In this document: piece by piece, positions 18,589-28,004 of the stretch | How positions within the stretch are numbered: the stretch's first letter is position 1 | How the letters are laid out: each line of letters begins with the position of its first letter | NCBI GenBank assembly: GCA_958295895.1 | Contig: CATQHI010000032.1 | Location: 40,569-104,568 of the forward strand | Direction of reading: 5' to 3' | Length of the DNA: 64,000 nt | Source of the DNA: Saprospiraceae bacterium | Lineage (GTDB): Bacteria > Bacteroidota > Bacteroidia > Chitinophagales > Saprospiraceae | Made by a program: the position numbers and the translations under genes | Notes under the pieces: model-generated | Told to the model about the DNA's origin: nothing | Seen by the model: only the letters and a program-made list of their open reading frames with translations | Databases searched by the model: none

Positions 18589-20619
18589 CTACTGTTTTGT
18601 GATGGACTCCCGATCGTAGCTCAGATCAGAAAGCTTAAGTGCTGTGAGTTGCGTACCGGGCACTTGCCAGCGTAGGTATAGTTCGGCTCTTTCCCCCTCG
18701 GGGAGGCGGTAGAGAATGGTAAACGGGTGAAAACCGGCCTCCAAGTCGAGGGAGGCGGTAACCGTATCCGTACTCGTAGAATGCTCGTTGCGTAGCAGGT
18801 GGATGTCGTGCAGGCGGACGTAAACACTGCCATTATTTTCAAGCTGGAAGGTATAGTGGCCGGCGCGCGGAGCATTCAGGTAGCCGCTCCACGCATAGGC
18901 CTGGCCGCCGGGCAGGCCCTCGGCCACGTCGCCGGAGGGGCCGCGGGAATCCGGTACGGCCTCACCGATGAATTCCGGCCGCGCCGGGAGCCAGGTGCCG
19001 GTAGTGTCGAAGGAGCGGCGGACGATACCATTACTCAGCCCCGGCGGCTTGGAGAGGGCGGGTACGGGAGCCTCGTCGTAGGGCCGCTCGGCGCTAGCAT
19101 CGGGGATCCTGGCCCGGCGACTTATCGCCTGCATCCTGCGCTCCAGGTCTGGCATGCTCGCGGCTAGATCGGTGGCCTCGGTGGAATCGGCGGTCAGGTC
19201 GTAAAGCTCGAAGGTGTCGTCCGGCCCCTGGATGTCGAAACGTACGCCCTTGATATCACCGATTCGGACGGCCTGCATCTGTCCGCGGCGGCGGTCCCGG
19301 GCGGTGGGGGGAAATTCGGCGTATTCGGGGGTAGAACCACCGTGGAAGTACTCCCAGTAGAGGTACTCCCGGTCAAGGGAGGTGACCCGCCTGTCCAGCA
19401 CGGGTAGTAGAGAGGTGCCGTCCGTGTAGGCGGGTACGGGCAGGCCGGCGAGTTCGGCGAAGGTGGCCAGCCAGTCCCAGTTGCCGGCCGGCTCGGAGGT
19501 GGCGGATGCCGGAGCAATGTGGCCGGGCCAGCGGACCAGGGTGGGTACCCGGATGCCCCCCTCGTACATGTCGCGCTTGATGCCGGAGAAGGGGCCGAAG
19601 GAACGAAAGAAGGTGGGAAGCTGACCGTCGGTATTGTGGGGCCCGTTGTCGGAGCTAAAGATCACCACGGTGTTTTCGTCCATGTCCAGATCTACGAGCA
19701 GCTGCATCAGGTCGCCGACGGCCGTGTCGATGCGACGGATCATGGTGGCGAATACTTTTTCCGTTTCGGGCCAGGGCTTGTCCCGGTAGTCTACGTGCAC
19801 GTAGCTGTCGATCTCACCCCGGGCGGTATTTACGTAGGGTGTCTCGGTATTGTCGGTGCCGGTGTACCGTAGTCCGCCGCTGCGGCCGTAGCCCTCCGGG
19901 TAGGGACCGGTCGGCAGCTGTAGCTTTTTGTGGGGCGTATCGTAGGCCAGGTACATGAATACCGGCTGCTCGGGGCGGGTAGCGTGCTGCTCGGTGAGGT
20001 AGGCCTTGGCCCGGGCGGTGAACAGATCGGTGGTGTAGGTCTTGTCGGTACCCGTGGTGATGGTTTTGTAGCCATCGGTTACAAAAGCCTGCTTATCGGT
20101 CGTCCCGTTGCGGGGATAGTGCTCGTGGCCCTCTATATGGTGCAGGTAGCCGAAAAAGTCGGTGAAGCCCCGTCGCAGGGGATGGGCAGCCAGGTCCGAT
20201 CCACGCTTGCCGGCCAGGCCGTATTTACCGACGTGGATGGTACGGTAACCGGCACCGCTCAGTAGCGAGGCTACATTAAGCCCCTCCGGCAGCTCCTTGT
20301 CGAACTGGTTATCCCTGATCTGGGAATGCCCCTGGTGGAGGCCGAGCAGGAAGGAGGCCCGTGAAGGCGCGCAGACCGGGCCGCCGACGTAGTGGTCGGT
20401 CAGCATCATGCCCTCCTCGGCCAGCTGATCAAGGCGGGGAGTATCGAATTTGCGCTCACCCTCCCGACTATCCTGAAAAAACTTCCCCACGTCCTCATAG
20501 CCGAGATCGTCGGTAAGAATGAAGATAATGTTGGGCCTGACAGACTGCGCGCGGACGCCGCCGCAGAGCAGCAGGGTCAGGCAGAGGGCTAGGGGTCCGA
20601 ATAACGTCTTGCGGTGCAT
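18589..20619 (-). CDS. Arylsulfatase with C-terminal PA14-like domain
   Basis: A 676-residue secreted sulfatase, first gene of the three-sulfatase unit. Signal peptide ends near GVRAQ; metal site FILTDDLGYEDVG; formylglycine site C83 in CAPSRASFLLG; IHVGKYGLAGKRGSD and FSSDNGPHNTDG complete the active site. Residues from about 560 on (WSGYLNAPRAGHYTF, RLHDIHLLRNE, HPFTILY) form a PA14-like sandwich that may bind glycan. It is closely similar to the broken sulfatase at 8171-10180, so the locus contains a duplicated pair on either side of susCD. Confidence 0.92.
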   Translation of the reverse strand: MHRKTLFGPLALCLTLLLCGGVRAQSVRPNIIFILTDDLGYEDVGKFFQDSREGERKFDTPRLDQLAEEGMMLTDHYVGGPVCAPSRASFLLGLHQGHSQIRDNQFDKELPEGLNVASLLSGAGYRTIHVGKYGLAGKRGSDLAAHPLRRGFTDFFGYLHHIEGHEHYPRNGTTDKQAFVTDGYKTITTGTDKTYTTDLFTARAKAYLTEQHATRPEQPVFMYLAYDTPHKKLQLPTGPYPEGYGRSGGLRYTGTDNTETPYVNTARGEIDSYVHVDYRDKPWPETEKVFATMIRRIDTAVGDLMQLLVDLDMDENTVVIFSSDNGPHNTDGQLPTFFRSFGPFSGIKRDMYEGGIRVPTLVRWPGHIAPASATSEPAGNWDWLATFAELAGLPVPAYTDGTSLLPVLDRRVTSLDREYLYWEYFHGGSTPEYAEFPPTARDRRRGQMQAVRIGDIKGVRFDIQGPDDTFELYDLTADSTEATDLAASMPDLERRMQAISRRARIPDASAERPYDEAPVPALSKPPGLSNGIVRRSFDTTGTWLPARPEFIGEAVPDSRGPSGDVAEGLPGGQAYAWSGYLNAPRAGHYTFQLENNGSVYVRLHDIHLLRNEHSTSTDTVTASLDLEAGFHPFTILYRLPEGERAELYLRWQVPGTQLTALKLSDLSYDRESITKQ

Positions 20620-20663
20620 TGCGACTAATTTACGTTAATCGCGGGTACCGGGGGAGACTTCAG

Positions 20664-21533
20664 TTATTCCGGCAGATCATTATACACCTTCGCCCCCGCC
20701 GGCCGCGCAAAAAAGTCGTCCCCCAGCTCCGGCTTAAATGCGTAATCGCTCACCGTGATCCGCGTCACCGGCTCGCTCGCCGCTCCAGCATTCCACATAC
20801 TAGTGAGGTAGCCCGCCGGCAGGGTCACGCCTTCTACGGTCGTCTTGCCCGTCAGTACCATCAGCTTTTCGGGCGTACTGCCGCCATCGGGGAAGTAGCC
20901 GGGGTAGGTGACCACGTAGCGTAGGGCATCGAGCTGGCCGGTGTCGGGATTGAGGTACAGGACGTAGTAGTCGCCCGAGGCATCACCGGTACCCGCATCG
21001 AAGGTCACCTTCACCATATCGTAGGTCGTACCGTTGAGCTCGGCGGGCGGCAGGGCGGCGAAGTTGATCCCCGCATCAGCTAGGACGAAGGGCAGTCCCA
21101 CGAAGTAGTAGGGCGTCAGCGACCAGAAGCGCGGGCTCATCCCCTCCACCTTTTCCCCCGTCATCGACCAGGCCTCCTTACCGTCGAAGCCGAAGCGCAG
21201 GGTAGAGTCCCCGGCGTAGAGGTGCACGGCCTTGGCGCTGCGGTAGTCATTGGTCACGTAGGTATTCCGTGGCGTACTGCCGTCCAGCGGCTGGTAATCG
21301 AAGTGGTAGTACAGCGGTCCGTTCCCGTACCATTTTGTGAGTCCGCCCATGGCGTCGATGGCGCGCAACACTTTACGGGCGGGGTCGCTGGTGCTCAGGC
21401 GGGTAGTAGCTGCAACGATGCGATCCTGGTAAGGACTGATCGGATTTTCCTGGGTTACCCGGTCGGATTCAGCGGCTTGGGGCGTCGTACAGGCAAAAAG
21501 CGCCACGAAGAACAAAAGGGGGAGGCACCTCAT
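20664..21533 (-). CDS. Lipoprotein, DUF6503-like
   Basis: About 289 residues from the start chosen at MRCLPLLFFVALFAC, which begins a lipoprotein signal; the open frame extends 26 codons further but with non-secretory sequence. The mature protein begins with an acidic linker, then ARKVLRAIDAMGGLTKW and a beta-rich domain (YYHFDYQPLDG, YVTNDYRSAK, YDMVKVTFDAG, GDYYVLYLNPDTGQLDALRY). This pattern matches a Bacteroidota family of unknown function that I recall as DUF6503. It is transcribed away from the divergent GH2 gene. Confidence 0.7.
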   Translation of the reverse strand: MRCLPLLFFVALFACTTPQAAESDRVTQENPISPYQDRIVAATTRLSTSDPARKVLRAIDAMGGLTKWYGNGPLYYHFDYQPLDGSTPRNTYVTNDYRSAKAVHLYAGDSTLRFGFDGKEAWSMTGEKVEGMSPRFWSLTPYYFVGLPFVLADAGINFAALPPAELNGTTYDMVKVTFDAGTGDASGDYYVLYLNPDTGQLDALRYVVTYPGYFPDGGSTPEKLMVLTGKTTVEGVTLPAGYLTSMWNAGAASEPVTRITVSDYAFKPELGDDFFARPAGAKVYNDLPE

Positions 21534-21605
21534 CTTTGCTTTTTCAAGGGGACGCGCACGGGCCGGAAAGGTTCTCCGGTAGTGCAATGCGCTGTTCGGG
21601 GACCG

Positions 21606-21625
21606 ATGCACCTGCGTGCCCGCCC
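21606..21625 (-). repeat. Dispersed 20-base motif, copy 5
   Basis: Reads TGCACCTGCGTGCCCGCCC on the plus strand from 21607, one internal deviation from the reverse motif. It lies in the divergent gap between the lipoprotein and the GH2 gene, about 50 bases before the GH2 ATG. Confidence 0.7.
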
Positions 21626-21674
21626 CAATTCCTTACCTTATCCCCGTATTTTTTCACCCGAGCATTACTGTACT

Positions 21675-23933
21675 ATGTCGAAGCACCTTTTTCTTCTTCT
21701 CCTTGGCTGCTGTAGCCTTCTCCTGCCCGCCCAGCAAGACAGCGTACTCCGCTTCGAAATGAGCACCCCCTGGAGCGCCACCGTCAGTCAGACCCAGCCC
21801 TGGAACGTCTACCCCCGCCCCCAGCTCAAACGCGACAACTGGACCAACCTCAACGGGCAGTGGGACTACGCCATCACCGCCATGACCTCCGCCGCGGCCC
21901 CGACCCGCTACGACGGAAAGATTCTGGTCCCCTTTGCCGTGGAATCGTCCCTGAGCGGCGTGAAAAAACTGGTGAAGGAAAACGAGTATTTATGGTACCG
22001 CCGCACCTTTACGACGCCAAGTAAGAACGACGGTGATCTTGTATTGATCCACTTCGGGGCGGTAGACTTCCGCGCCACGGTCTACCTCAACGGGCAGGTC
22101 ATCGGTGGTCACACCGGCGGCTACACTGCCTTCACTTTTGACCTCACCCCCTACCTGAAGCAGCGCGGAGAGCAGGAGCTGGTGGTGCGCGTTTCCGACC
22201 CCACCGATACCGGCCTCCAGGCCCGTGGCAAGCAAGTACAGGACCCCGGGGGCATCTTCTACACCCCCGTCACCGGCATCTGGCAGACTACCTGGCTGGA
22301 GGTCGTCCCTAAAGACTACATCCGCGGGCTCAAGACCACCCCGAACCTGAGCGCGGGTGCCCTAAATGTCGAAGTACTGACCAATGCGCTATCCAAAGAC
22401 CTTACCGCCACGGTAACGCTCTCCGGTGCGGGCGGTACGCAGGTAGCTAGCCAGTCCGTCGACCTGATGGCCGGCGGCGGGGGGCAGGCCCTGGAGTTGC
22501 AGGTACCCGACGCCCGTCTCTGGTCGCCCGAAGACCCCTTCCTCTATGACCTCGAAGTCACGCTTTCCGACCCCACGGGCGGCCGCGTAGACGGGGTAAG
22601 TAGCTACGCCGGTATGCGCGAGGTGAGCCTCGGAAAAGACGCTAACGGTCACACCGCGATCCTACTCAATGGTAGCCCCTACTTTCAGTTCGGCCCCCTC
22701 GACCAGGGCTACTGGCCCGATGGGCTCTACACCGCCCCGACCGCGCAGGCCATGGTGTTCGACCTGGAGATGACCAAAAAGTGGGGCTTCAACATGCTAC
22801 GTAAGCACGTCAAAGTCGAGCCCGCTACCTTTTATCACGCCTGCGATACCCTGGGCCTGCTGGTCTGGCAGGATATGCCGAGCGGCTACATGCAGAACCA
22901 AACCTTCGTCGGCCCCGAAGACGTACAGGACGCCGACCAACCCTATGCGGCGGCCGTACAGTTCGAGCGGGAGTACAAGGAACTGATCGATCAGCTTTAC
23001 AGCGTGCCCAGCATCGTCACCTGGGTGCCCTTCAACGAGGGTTGGGGGCAGTTCGACACCGAGCGGATTGCCGCCTGGACCAAGGCCTACGACCCCAGCC
23101 GGATCGTCGATGCACCGAGTGGGTGGACTGACCGTGGCGTGGGCGATATGTACGACGTGCATATCTACCCCGGCCCCGGTATGGAACGCCCCGAGGACGA
23201 CCGCGCCTCCGTACTCGGCGAGTTCGGTGGCCTCGGCTACCCCGTACCCGATCACCTCTGGTGGGACAAGCGCAACTGGGGCTACCGCACCCTCAGCAGT
23301 CAGGAAGAGCTCACCGATGGCTTTGCCGAACTGATGAACGGTCTGATTGGGCTGCGGCCCCGCGGACTTTCCGCCGCCGTGTACACCCAGACCACCGACG
23401 TGGAGGGCGAGATCAATGGTCTGATGACCTATGACCGCCGCGTGATGAAGTTGGACACCCTACGTTCGCCCGATCTATTTGCCCCCCTCTACGAGGGCCC
23501 CGGCCGCTACCATGCCCTGCTGTCCACTTCCGAGTACACCCCCCAAACCTGGGACATTATGAAGGATGGGCAGGTCGTCGATCATATGCCAGGTCCCTTT
23601 TCGACCTACAATGATTACTACACCCCCGGCAGCTCCCGCTGGGACGGGGAGCCCATCACCCTGCGCCGCGAGTTTACTCTCGACCGCATGCCGGAAAAGC
23701 TCTATGTGGAGTACCTCAGCAACCGCGCCGATATCCAGGTTTTTATCAATGACCAACCCCTGGCCTCCCCCGACCGCAAGGGTGGCGACCGCGGTGTCTA
23801 CACCGTCAATGAAGTACAGGACCTCTCTCCGCTGAAGGTCGGCCGCAACACGGTCACCGTACGCGTCACCCGCTCCGAGGGGCGGGGGGATGATGGCTCC
23901 TTTGACGTGGGGTTGTACGGGGTGGGGGAGTAG
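21675..23933 (+). CDS. Glycoside hydrolase family 2 protein
   Basis: A 752-residue secreted GH2 enzyme of the beta-galactosidase/glucuronidase type. The start is placed at MSKHLFLLLLGCCSLLLPAQQ, a clean signal peptide; the open frame runs much further upstream but over the promoter. Order: jelly-roll sugar-binding domain (WTNLNGQWDYAI, WYRRTF, HFGAVDFRATVYLNG), immunoglobulin-like domain, then TIM barrel. Catalytic acid/base is E455 in WVPFNEGW, and the probable nucleophile is E516 in VLGEFGG. A C-terminal sandwich (RREFTLDRMPEKLYVEYLS) follows. Next to the sulfatase locus, it could remove terminal sugars once sulfate is gone. Confidence 0.92.
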   Translation: MSKHLFLLLLGCCSLLLPAQQDSVLRFEMSTPWSATVSQTQPWNVYPRPQLKRDNWTNLNGQWDYAITAMTSAAAPTRYDGKILVPFAVESSLSGVKKLVKENEYLWYRRTFTTPSKNDGDLVLIHFGAVDFRATVYLNGQVIGGHTGGYTAFTFDLTPYLKQRGEQELVVRVSDPTDTGLQARGKQVQDPGGIFYTPVTGIWQTTWLEVVPKDYIRGLKTTPNLSAGALNVEVLTNALSKDLTATVTLSGAGGTQVASQSVDLMAGGGGQALELQVPDARLWSPEDPFLYDLEVTLSDPTGGRVDGVSSYAGMREVSLGKDANGHTAILLNGSPYFQFGPLDQGYWPDGLYTAPTAQAMVFDLEMTKKWGFNMLRKHVKVEPATFYHACDTLGLLVWQDMPSGYMQNQTFVGPEDVQDADQPYAAAVQFEREYKELIDQLYSVPSIVTWVPFNEGWGQFDTERIAAWTKAYDPSRIVDAPSGWTDRGVGDMYDVHIYPGPGMERPEDDRASVLGEFGGLGYPVPDHLWWDKRNWGYRTLSSQEELTDGFAELMNGLIGLRPRGLSAAVYTQTTDVEGEINGLMTYDRRVMKLDTLRSPDLFAPLYEGPGRYHALLSTSEYTPQTWDIMKDGQVVDHMPGPFSTYNDYYTPGSSRWDGEPITLRREFTLDRMPEKLYVEYLSNRADIQVFINDQPLASPDRKGGDRGVYTVNEVQDLSPLKVGRNTVTVRVTRSEGRGDDGSFDVGLYGVGE

Positions 23934-23935
23934 GC

Positions 23936-24482
23936 TTACTGCCTGGCGAACTTTAGGAGGGGGACGATATTATCGGTATCCGCCTGTTTGAGTGCCTGTA
24001 GGTAGCGGGTGCGTGGATCGTCAGTTTCCGTACCCCAGGTGAAGACGGGACGACCCAGACTCTCCACCAGTAGATCCCCTAGCAAGCGGCTGTGCCGGCC
24101 ATTGCCATTCGGGAAGGGGTGAATGCTTACCAAGCGGTGCTTGTAGCGGATGGCCAGTTCATCTGCTGGGTAGACACTGTGATCGATCCAGTACTGGGTA
24201 CCGTCGCGAAGCTGCCGGTAGGCTAGGGCAATCTCCGGCCAGGGTACGCCCATGCTTTTATCGGTGCGGCGGAAGTGGCCGGCCCAGCGAGATACTTCCG
24301 TCGAGCTCCCGCTGCTCGGCATCCCGCACCGCCTGTGGCGTACGCCCACTTAATTTACCCAACCGCTTCAGCGATAGCCCGACCGCCCGGCGGGCCGCAC
24401 GTAACCATCCCCCCTGCGGAGGTTTTGGCAAAGTAGCCAACGTACTTACCTCAGTAAACACGTGATCTATTTCCGGTTTCAT
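23936..24482 (-). pseudogene. Deletion-fused remnant of mobile mystery protein A (HTH) and B (Fic)
   Basis: Two overlapping frames. The upstream one (from 24482) encodes the N-terminal half of an XRE-like HTH protein (PPQGGWLRAARRAVG, LKRLGKLSGRTPQAVRDAEQ, DGSIS), as in mobile mystery protein A. The downstream one begins abruptly with EVSRWAGHFRRTDKSMGV and carries the Fic core HPFPNGNGRHSR, ending KQADTDNIVPLLKFARQ, as in mobile mystery protein B. A normal pair would have the rest of A plus the first 60 or so residues of B between them. Both are missing, joined in different frames near 24290-24315. The Fic frame has no N-terminus, so both genes are probably dead. Confidence 0.7.
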
Positions 24483-24543
24483 AAGGCTGCAGTTTTACTT
24501 TTAATGCTGTAGCTTTATATATGTTGGTTCTGCACTCTCTGCT

Positions 24544-25512
24544 TTACAAAATTCCCAGATGCAGCACCCGCCCCCCACTCCGGTTCACCGGCATCGTACT
24601 CTTGCCGATCACGACGCCATCCTCGGGGGCCAGGTACTGCTCCTTGAGGGTGCCGAAGACATCGCGCTGGGAAGCGATCAAGTCCCCCTTCTTCACCTCC
24701 TTCAGTAGGTCTACCTCCACGGTAAGCAGGCCGCCGGTGTGGGTGTAAATCCAGTAGCTCCGCTTGCAAATAATGGGCGGGGCCGCAGGTGCAATAATCT
24801 CGTCGGCGGTCATCCCTAGATGAGAGAGTACGTTATGTACGCCCTCAGTACCACTACGGATGAGCTTTTTCTGGTATACGCCCGGATTACCGACCTCCAG
24901 GGTCACCGCCGGAATATCGAGGGTATCGGCTGCGCCCCGGAGCGTTCCGTCGCTGGGGGGATTGTGCACGATAAGCTGGGGGTTTTGCAGGATGGCTAGC
25001 TGCCGGGTATCCTCGTGCGACATATCGGCGCGCACGTAGTAGCTATTCACCCGCCCGCGACTTGCAGTGTGCAGGTCGAGCAGGTAATCGAAGTGCTGGA
25101 TGATGCGGTCAATGAGTCGGAAGGCGTACACCTCACTGGCCCGCCCCTCTTCCTTGCCCGGCATAACGTGGTTGAGGTCGAAGCCGTCGGTATATACCCG
25201 CGTCTGCCGCAGGAAGGCCGGTATATTGACCACCAGTACGCCGATAATCGTACCCTTCAGCTCCTTGACGTCCAGATCGGAAAACAGCCGCTGAATCACG
25301 CGAATACCATTGAGCTCGTCCCCGTGCACGGCCGCCGTCACGCCCAGGGTAGGCCCCTCCTCGCTACCCTTCGCTACAAGGATAGGGACCCGTACCGGCT
25401 CGCCGAGTCCGTCGCTGATGATACGCAGCCAGTAGCGGCGGATGGTGCCGGCGGGTTGCTCGACTTCCGCCAGACTCAGGATGGTAGGGGCCTCGGTATT
25501 AAAGGTGGTCAT
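24544..25512 (-). CDS. Succinylglutamate desuccinylase/aspartoacylase (AstE/AspA-like) family zinc hydrolase
   Basis: A 322-residue M14-like zinc hydrolase that removes acyl or aminoacyl groups. Zinc ligands: H and E in VHGDELNG and H in DLHTAS; catalytic Glu in VTLEVG. The C-terminal 90 residues are a small beta domain (YTHTGGLLTVEVDLLKEVKKGD, APEDGVVIGK) typical of this subfamily. The start is MTTFNTEAP, which lies 14 bases inside the upstream ATP-grasp gene; the longer open frame overlaps that gene heavily and is rejected. Third gene of a tightly overlapping ligase-ligase-hydrolase operon. A copy of the dispersed motif encodes its IAPAAPPI segment. Confidence 0.88.
   Translation of the reverse strand: MTTFNTEAPTILSLAEVEQPAGTIRRYWLRIISDGLGEPVRVPILVAKGSEEGPTLGVTAAVHGDELNGIRVIQRLFSDLDVKELKGTIIGVLVVNIPAFLRQTRVYTDGFDLNHVMPGKEEGRASEVYAFRLIDRIIQHFDYLLDLHTASRGRVNSYYVRADMSHEDTRQLAILQNPQLIVHNPPSDGTLRGAADTLDIPAVTLEVGNPGVYQKKLIRSGTEGVHNVLSHLGMTADEIIAPAAPPIICKRSYWIYTHTGGLLTVEVDLLKEVKKGDLIASQRDVFGTLKEQYLAPEDGVVIGKSTMPVNRSGGRVLHLGIL
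24775..24794 (+). repeat. Dispersed 20-base motif, copy 6 (inside AstE-like gene)
   Basis: GGGCGGGGCCGCAGGTGCAA, identical to copy 1. On the gene's own strand it is read as IAPAAPP, in a probable linker before the C-terminal beta domain. Confidence 0.8.
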
Positions 25513-26461
25513 AGCAGTAGTGGAATAGTTCGTCAATGGTTTGCTGCAGAATAGGACGGCCCGATTGCGCCTCCGCCTGCGGAAAGCCACCAATGCTGAG
25601 GGTATTGATTTCGGAGAGCACCCGTTTACCGTCGTCGTTGACCAGGGTATCGACACCGCAGAAGCAGATGCCACGCCGTAGGAGCTCGGGGGCGAGGGCC
25701 TCGATCATGGCTTGTTCTTCAGGCGCGATCTCGGCACCGATGGATTTACCACCCTGCGCCACGTTGCACAGCCACTGCCCGGGGGCGGGGATACGCAGCG
25801 AGGCCGCCAGGATCTTGCCGTTTACGACCAGGATGCGCTTGTCGCCCTGGCTCACGTTTTTGAGAAACTTCATGGCAAGGTAGGGCTCAGTGAAGTCGAC
25901 CGTGGCAGCATCTTCCGGCCGGTCTACGCGGCGGATGCCCCTGCCGCCGTAGGCACGTAGCGGTTTAAGCACCAGGGGAAACTGCTCAGCGAAGAACTGC
26001 GCTTCTTCCGCGGTGTGGACCAGCTCGATGGGGGGGGTCCACTCTTGGAAGTGAAGCAGGAAGGACTTGTCACCGGTCTCGGTGATGCCCGCCGGGTCAT
26101 TGACGATTAGGGTACCGGTACCGGCGGTGACCTGAGTGATGCAATCAAAAAAAGCCTGGGGCACAGGGTGGGGCAGTCGCAGCCAGATCACATCGTACTG
26201 CGATAGTTCCAGGGGCTGAAGGTTGCCACCAAACTGACTACCGTCTTCGCGGTAAACGAGCTCGTCCTTTACCCTAAAGCCTTGCACCTGCGCACCCGCC
26301 CCCCGAAAGAATTGCCGGTTCTGCGGATTACCTCGGGTGGCAATGGCTACGGACTGGCAACGCTGGTCCCGACAAAGGGTATTGACGAGGCTGTAAACAG
26401 AGTTTTGCGCGCTGTGGCCGCTGTGGTCAGTGAGTACTAAAAAGGAAAGCGGACGGCTCAT
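25499..26461 (-). CDS. ATP-grasp ligase, glutathione synthetase/RimK-like
   Basis: A 320-residue ATP-grasp enzyme, which joins a carboxylate to an amine through an acyl phosphate. N-terminal domain SFLVLTDHSGHSAQ; then the ATP-grasp lobes LVLKPLRAYGGRGI, VSQGDKRILVVNGK, NVAQGGKS and FCGVDTLVN, with Mg-binding EINTLSIGG near the C-terminus. These are GshB-like features, but no gamma-glutamylcysteine synthetase is nearby. The start overlaps the upstream ATP-grasp gene by 4 bases (ATGA), and its end overlaps the hydrolase gene by 14, so the three products are likely made together and act in one pathway. A copy of the dispersed motif encodes GAGAQVQGF. Confidence 0.87.
   Translation of the reverse strand: MSRPLSFLVLTDHSGHSAQNSVYSLVNTLCRDQRCQSVAIATRGNPQNRQFFRGAGAQVQGFRVKDELVYREDGSQFGGNLQPLELSQYDVIWLRLPHPVPQAFFDCITQVTAGTGTLIVNDPAGITETGDKSFLLHFQEWTPPIELVHTAEEAQFFAEQFPLVLKPLRAYGGRGIRRVDRPEDAATVDFTEPYLAMKFLKNVSQGDKRILVVNGKILAASLRIPAPGQWLCNVAQGGKSIGAEIAPEEQAMIEALAPELLRRGICFCGVDTLVNDDGKRVLSEINTLSIGGFPQAEAQSGRPILQQTIDELFHYCYDHL
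26282..26301 (-). repeat. Dispersed 20-base motif, copy 7 (inside ATP-grasp gene)
   Basis: TTGCACCTGCGCACCCGCCC on the plus strand. Read by the gene as GAGAQVQ, in the N-terminal domain. Confidence 0.8.
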
Positions 26462-27915
26462 ACGAGGATTTCGGAGAGGAGGACGGGGTCGTTGTTGAGG
26501 CTGGAAAATAGGCGGAGGCTAAATTTGCCCTTGGCGTTAAACAGCTGGGTGGCCATTTTGTCGATGGCGATGGTGCTCAGGACGGTCTGAATGTAGGCCT
26601 CGATGAGGTCGTCGAGCCCGATGCCGAGCTTGTTGAAGTCGCGGCGGTCCATGAGTAGGAGGCGGTTGGTGTCGCTGGTCCACTGGTTGGTGCCGAGTTT
26701 TTCGGAGAGGTTGGTGCCCAACATGGCCCAGGAGTCGGCCCCGGCGTCGAGCTCGTCACTTAGGGCCTGCTCGGCGCGGCGGCTGTAGCAGGCCAGCGGA
26801 CGTATGCCCTCGGCGGTGGAGCTCACCATCAGCCGCACGTCGCTGACGAAGGTGCGGCCCTTTTTGTCGGGGATGGTGCCGACGTGGAAGTACTTACCGT
26901 CGCCGCCCGTCGAGCTCCAGCCGTAGTTGCCGATGAGGCTTTGCACGATGAAGCGCTCGTAGTCGATGGGCTCGGCCATGAAGGCGTCGAGCTCCGCCTG
27001 GTTGGTGATGGTGTACACGCCCTGGCCGGCGTTGGAGTAGGGGACCTTGACCACTGCCTGTCCGCCGAGCTTGGCGACCCACAGCGGCACCTCGTTGCGG
27101 CTTACGTCCCAGATGGTCTCGGGGGTGTGGATCTTGAGGCCGTACTTGCGGATCTCGCCGTTGTAGAAGTCGTAGGCCTTGGCGGCGACCATCTTGTTGC
27201 GCCCCCCGGCTAGGCAGGTGACGATGGGGTTAAGGATGCGGGTTTTGGAGTTGAGGGGCAGCCGCGTCCAGGGTCGCTGGGTGAGGTAGCGGAAGGCGGC
27301 GCGTAGGCGTACCCACTCGCCGTTGTGCAGGGCGTAGAGCCACTCGTCCTCTACTTTCAGCTTACGCTCCTCTGCCCCGTAGTAGTCGCTGATGTAGAGT
27401 ACCTCCTCCTGGAACACGTCGGCGATGGTGGCCGCATAACCACTGGCCTCCATGGGGTTCTTATCGTAGATGACGGCCAGGCGGCCGTCCTTCTGGCCGC
27501 GGCGGTTCTCCACGAAGGGCCGGAAGGTGCGCTCGATCAGTAGCCGGTAACTGCCTTCCTCCTGGTGGTCGTCGAGCAGCGGCATGGACTTCTGGCCCGA
27601 GGGGCAGGAGTTGTTCTCGATGATGACCATGCGGCGGCGGCCCTGGGCGGTGGTGGCGTTGATCAGGTCGGCTCCGCCCCAGAGGAAGTACTTGCACTGG
27701 TAAGCTAGCACCTCGCGCAGTCCGTCGGGATCGACCAGGGGGTTCAGGTGGCAGTAGCGGGTCACGATACGCTCCCGGTCCAGGTTCATGAAGAAGCTCA
27801 CCATGGGGTGGATCGTGGCGTTGAGGGCCTTAGGGTACCAGTGGGTCTCGGCCTTGAAGGAGCCGGGGGAGATGGGGGTGGTGGAATTTACCATGTACAG
27901 TTTGCCGTGTGCCAT
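26458..27915 (-). CDS. Second, larger ATP-grasp ligase of the operon
   Basis: A 485-residue protein, first gene of the operon. The N-terminal 250 residues are family-specific ([40 protein letters not shown]). The C-terminal half contains ATP-grasp signatures: [16 protein letters not shown] for nucleotide binding, [22 protein letters not shown], and [11 protein letters not shown]. It has no signal peptide or membrane segment, so it is cytosolic. Together with the GshB-like enzyme and the AstE-like hydrolase it suggests synthesis and turnover of a small amide-linked compound or a peptide tag. I cannot name the product. Confidence 0.75.
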   Translation of the reverse strand: MAHGKLYMVNSTTPISPGSFKAETHWYPKALNATIHPMVSFFMNLDRERIVTRYCHLNPLVDPDGLREVLAYQCKYFLWGGADLINATTAQGRRRMVIIENNSCPSGQKSMPLLDDHQEEGSYRLLIERTFRPFVENRRGQKDGRLAVIYDKNPMEASGYAATIADVFQEEVLYISDYYGAEERKLKVEDEWLYALHNGEWVRLRAAFRYLTQRPWTRLPLNSKTRILNPIVTCLAGGRNKMVAAKAYDFYNGEIRKYGLKIHTPETIWDVSRNEVPLWVAKLGGQAVVKVPYSNAGQGVYTITNQAELDAFMAEPIDYERFIVQSLIGNYGWSSTGGDGKYFHVGTIPDKKGRTFVSDVRLMVSSTAEGIRPLACYSRRAEQALSDELDAGADSWAMLGTNLSEKLGTNQWTSDTNRLLLMDRRDFNKLGIGLDDLIEAYIQTVLSTIAIDKMATQLFNAKGKFSLRLFSSLNNDPVLLSEILV

Positions 27916-28004
27916 TTACGAGATGTGGGGCAGCTCGCTTCGTTCGTGGAAGTCGGGCGGGGGCGGGATGTTTGGGGGGCAGACTAAAATAAACCCACGC
28001 ACTA

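Noticed and set aside
21222..21674. Extended N-terminus of the GH2 protein
   Set aside because: The in-frame extension overlaps the divergent lipoprotein gene and lacks protein-like composition. A signal peptide starts at 21675.
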